Below the pieces are notes generated by a model. It did not search any database. It saw only the letters and a list, made by a program, of their open reading frames with translations, and was not told the origin of the DNA. A stretch of 64,000 bases of DNA, from positions 22,947,947 through 23,011,946 of the forward strand of contig NC_054548.1 of NCBI RefSeq assembly GCF_017654505.1, given 5' to 3'. Origin of the DNA: Polyodon spathula. Lineage: Eukaryota > Chordata > Actinopteri > Acipenseriformes > Polyodontidae. Position numbers and translations under genes: made by a program. This document shows positions 61,358-64,000 of the stretch, in pieces; the first letter of the stretch is position 1; each line of letters begins with the position of its first letter.

Positions 61358-63447
61358 GAAAAAACAACAACAAAAAACAAAGCTTGAGGATCTGATGAAC
61401 TTTTCATGTCGGGTTGTTTTGGAATAAAAACTGAGATTCTTGCATGTTGGATTAAGTGAGTGAGAAAATAATGCAGTATGGGAGCACAGAGTACCAGTCT
61501 GGCTTGCTAAAAGTTGTTGTTAACATAGCCCATATTGATGCTAGCCATCATCAATGCTTGTTCGCCACAAACGACTGGATCAGGAAAACAAAATTGCAGA
61601 GCCCTTGCTTCTGAAACATTCTAATCATGAGGTGGGACATACAGAATTCTAGGACTTTTGCTTCTGCATGGAGGAGAGTTTGAATGTAGAGTGTGCTATA
61701 AAGTGACACTAGTAAGAGAAAACCATGCAGAAACCACAGATTATAATTACCTCATCTACACCTAATGAACATATTAGTATGCTGCTTTGGTTCTCTTGTT
61801 CCTTCATGATAAGACTTGCATTTAAATAAGCTGTAATCAGTTTCACCATGGGCATAGGGGAACAAATTGATTTTAAGTTGACAGCTACAAATATTGTTAT
61901 GTAGTGTTTACTTTTGAGCACTTAGAAACTGCTTGCAACTACAAGCAAAAGAAAACAAAAGACAATTACATTTGTGTCAATACTGATAAGTGTAGGGCCA
62001 AAGACAGAACTGAAATAAATTTATAGGGTGAACAGCAAACGCTGTCCTTTTCTCTCAGAGATCCATATTACTATATTCCATATTATCGTTGAGGCAGAAT
62101 GGAATTGTACCAGGTCAGGCCCATTCAAAAAACCAAACAAATGTAGGAAATATGTTTTCTGTTAAAAAAAAAAAAAAAGTCTGAAATTAAAAACGCTACT
62201 TCTGAAACTGAAATGCAACTCAACCTTTTGAAAATAAAATCCCTATACAATCTCTGTTACTTTTGTTACCACAATTTCTCTTGATGCTCATCTAAATGAG
62301 TACAGACAGTAGGGCAAAGTGTTAATTTGGCCATATAATTTAGGGTTTATGCTATAACACTAAAAACTGAGCTCTTGGTATACTGTACTCTATGCGAGTA
62401 GTATGTGTGTGTGCTGCAATCCCATGTTGAAATATAACCCAAAGCTGAGTGTCATATTGTAATTATCCACAAAGAACAACAAGCAGATTGGGTCATATTT
62501 TTAGCCTGAGATCATAACAATGTTATATCAAGGCAGGGATTCCAATATGGTAAGAAATGAAACACTACCAATACAATCCCAATTGGATCTGTGACTGATA
62601 CTTACTGATTGTATTTGAAAAAAGGGAGAGAGATATGGTAATGTGAAATATAGATCTGCTTTGCCTACTGAGTGACAAGCACAAAAAAAGCGTGTCATAG
62701 TTTCAAAATAAAAAAGCAAGGTCTCTTTCACCGTACAAGTAATCTATTGTAACTCCCAAGTCCAAAATGCACTGGTCAGTGGATAGCTGCTGCTACTACT
62801 GCTGCTGCAGAAGGGTCAAATGGTGAAATAAGTTAACTTAATGGTTCTTCATCTGTCTTAAATTTGACTCCAAAAGCCTGTTAGTCTTTGCAAAGAAGAC
62901 TGATTGAATCAAAATGTTATTTTGACCTCAGCTCACATTACCAATACATCATGCAGACCAATATAAAATATGTTTTTAATACGGTATATTTTTGACCAAG
63001 TTGAAAATCAGACCCACTGCTTCATGGGTCGGCCAAACCGTCTGAGGATTAAATATCTGCAAAAGGTTTCTTGAAGTTGGGAGGTTTGGAAGCAGGTATA
63101 GCGATATGAAAATACATTATTCATTCTCACTGTTCTCTGCTCTATTACCCTAATTGTTTAATTAAATCATTCATGCATTTGTCAAAAAGATCTGGAATCT
63201 GAAATAGTATTCATTCTGCTTACCATATTCTCACCCTCTCTCACTTTCTCTCTCTCTCTCTCTGCTTATTTGTAAGTGTATTCTTTTGAGAAGTTTCTTC
63301 AAATAATTGCCTTTTATATTAATGCTTTCAACTAGCAGTCACCCTATGAAGCTTACAAATGAAAAAAGTTACATATTTCTATAACTGTAAAATGGTTCAT
63401 GCAACACTGCCTTTTACTTATATATTATATTATATAAGTATATTGAC

Positions 63448-63524
<77 letters not shown>

Positions 63525-64000
63525 ACATGCTAGTAATTAAAACAGCCGTTGCTTAAGCAAGGTTAAAGGAGCGAATTGATTATACTGCCCATTCTGACAC
63601 TAATGACCCAAGTGACACATCCAAAGTTATTTGACTCTATTAAAATGTGTGCTCAGACAGTTGTTAATTACCCCTGAAGGTTCACTATGCTAATTACAGC
63701 AAAGAACAGTTTTTTTCTCCAGGAATCCTGAAGCAATAAGTTATATTACATGACCTTATTTATAGGTATTTATACAAGAATTAAAACCAAAAATCACGGC
63801 AAACATGTACTTTACAAAACCAGTAGAATCCTATCAAACTTAACTGGTCAATGTGTGAATGAAAATTGTAGTGATACAACCAAAGACAATACTAGTCTAC
63901 AACACAGTTTCCATTAAGTTTGAATTCAAATACAATATAATCCTTAATATAATAACCAGATCACATTTTACTCTTGTCTTAAAAGTTTTTTTTTTTTTTT
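61358..64000. other. no gene recognised
   Basis: Unique-looking AT-rich DNA with a CT-rich stretch at 63236-63263 and a (TA)n at 63450-63521. The window ends in a T run. Confidence 0.5.
63450..63521. repeat. (TA)n microsatellite
   Basis: About 72 bp of pure TA. Confidence 0.97.

Overview
This is vertebrate chromosomal DNA, AT-rich and dominated by repeats, with no bacterial-type gene organisation. Long (TA)n, (GT)n, (ATT)n and (GATA)n microsatellites occur throughout. The recognisable proteins are all transposase or reverse transcriptase remnants: Tc1/mariner, hAT-Charlie, a second hAT type, pogo/Tigger, CR1 and L2. Together with several piggyBac-type MITEs this points to a ray-finned fish. 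The 3' end style of the CR1 LINE and the recurrent TTAA-flanked CCCTTTGCAGTCC element remind me of sturgeon and paddlefish DNA, but that is recollection, not something the window proves.

Layout. 1-14.7 kb is mostly unannotated intergenic or intronic DNA with one foldback MITE (3.07-3.49 kb) and one possible gene exon on the minus strand (12.89-13.19 kb: splice acceptor, start codon, signal-peptide-like segment). 14.77-17.53 kb is a chain of three different TA-target transposons set one after another in a TA/CA/TG microsatellite. 18.61-18.65 kb carries very strong splice signals around a 36-nt open segment. 23.0-33.9 kb is an accessory nest: three copies of one piggyBac-type MITE (582 and 579 bp where complete), a 5'-truncated CR1 LINE that cuts one of them, a second TTAA-type MITE, an imperfect foldback repeat and a 684-bp hAT MITE with a perfect 8-bp target duplication. 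35.6-36.5 kb has a cluster of splice-like signals around short open segments. 39.6-40.3 kb looks like an old LTR. 44.47-44.87 kb has a TATA box followed about 390 bp later by a consensus splice donor.

48.3-51.0 kb is a hAT-like element interrupted by a 1662-bp hAT-Charlie copy with perfect 8-bp duplications and a broken transposase. 53.87-54.91 kb is a solo LTR (5-bp duplication) into which a 311-bp foldback element with two identical 121-bp arms has inserted. 57.17-57.82 kb is a pogo/Tigger-type MITE. 58.98-61.4 kb holds an L2 3' end, a second type of hAT transposase remnant preceded by a good splice acceptor, and the 5' end of a Tigger element. No complete host protein gene is visible. The window is best read as intron or intergenic sequence that has served repeatedly as a landing site for cut-and-paste elements, several of them nested, so their relative ages can be ordered.
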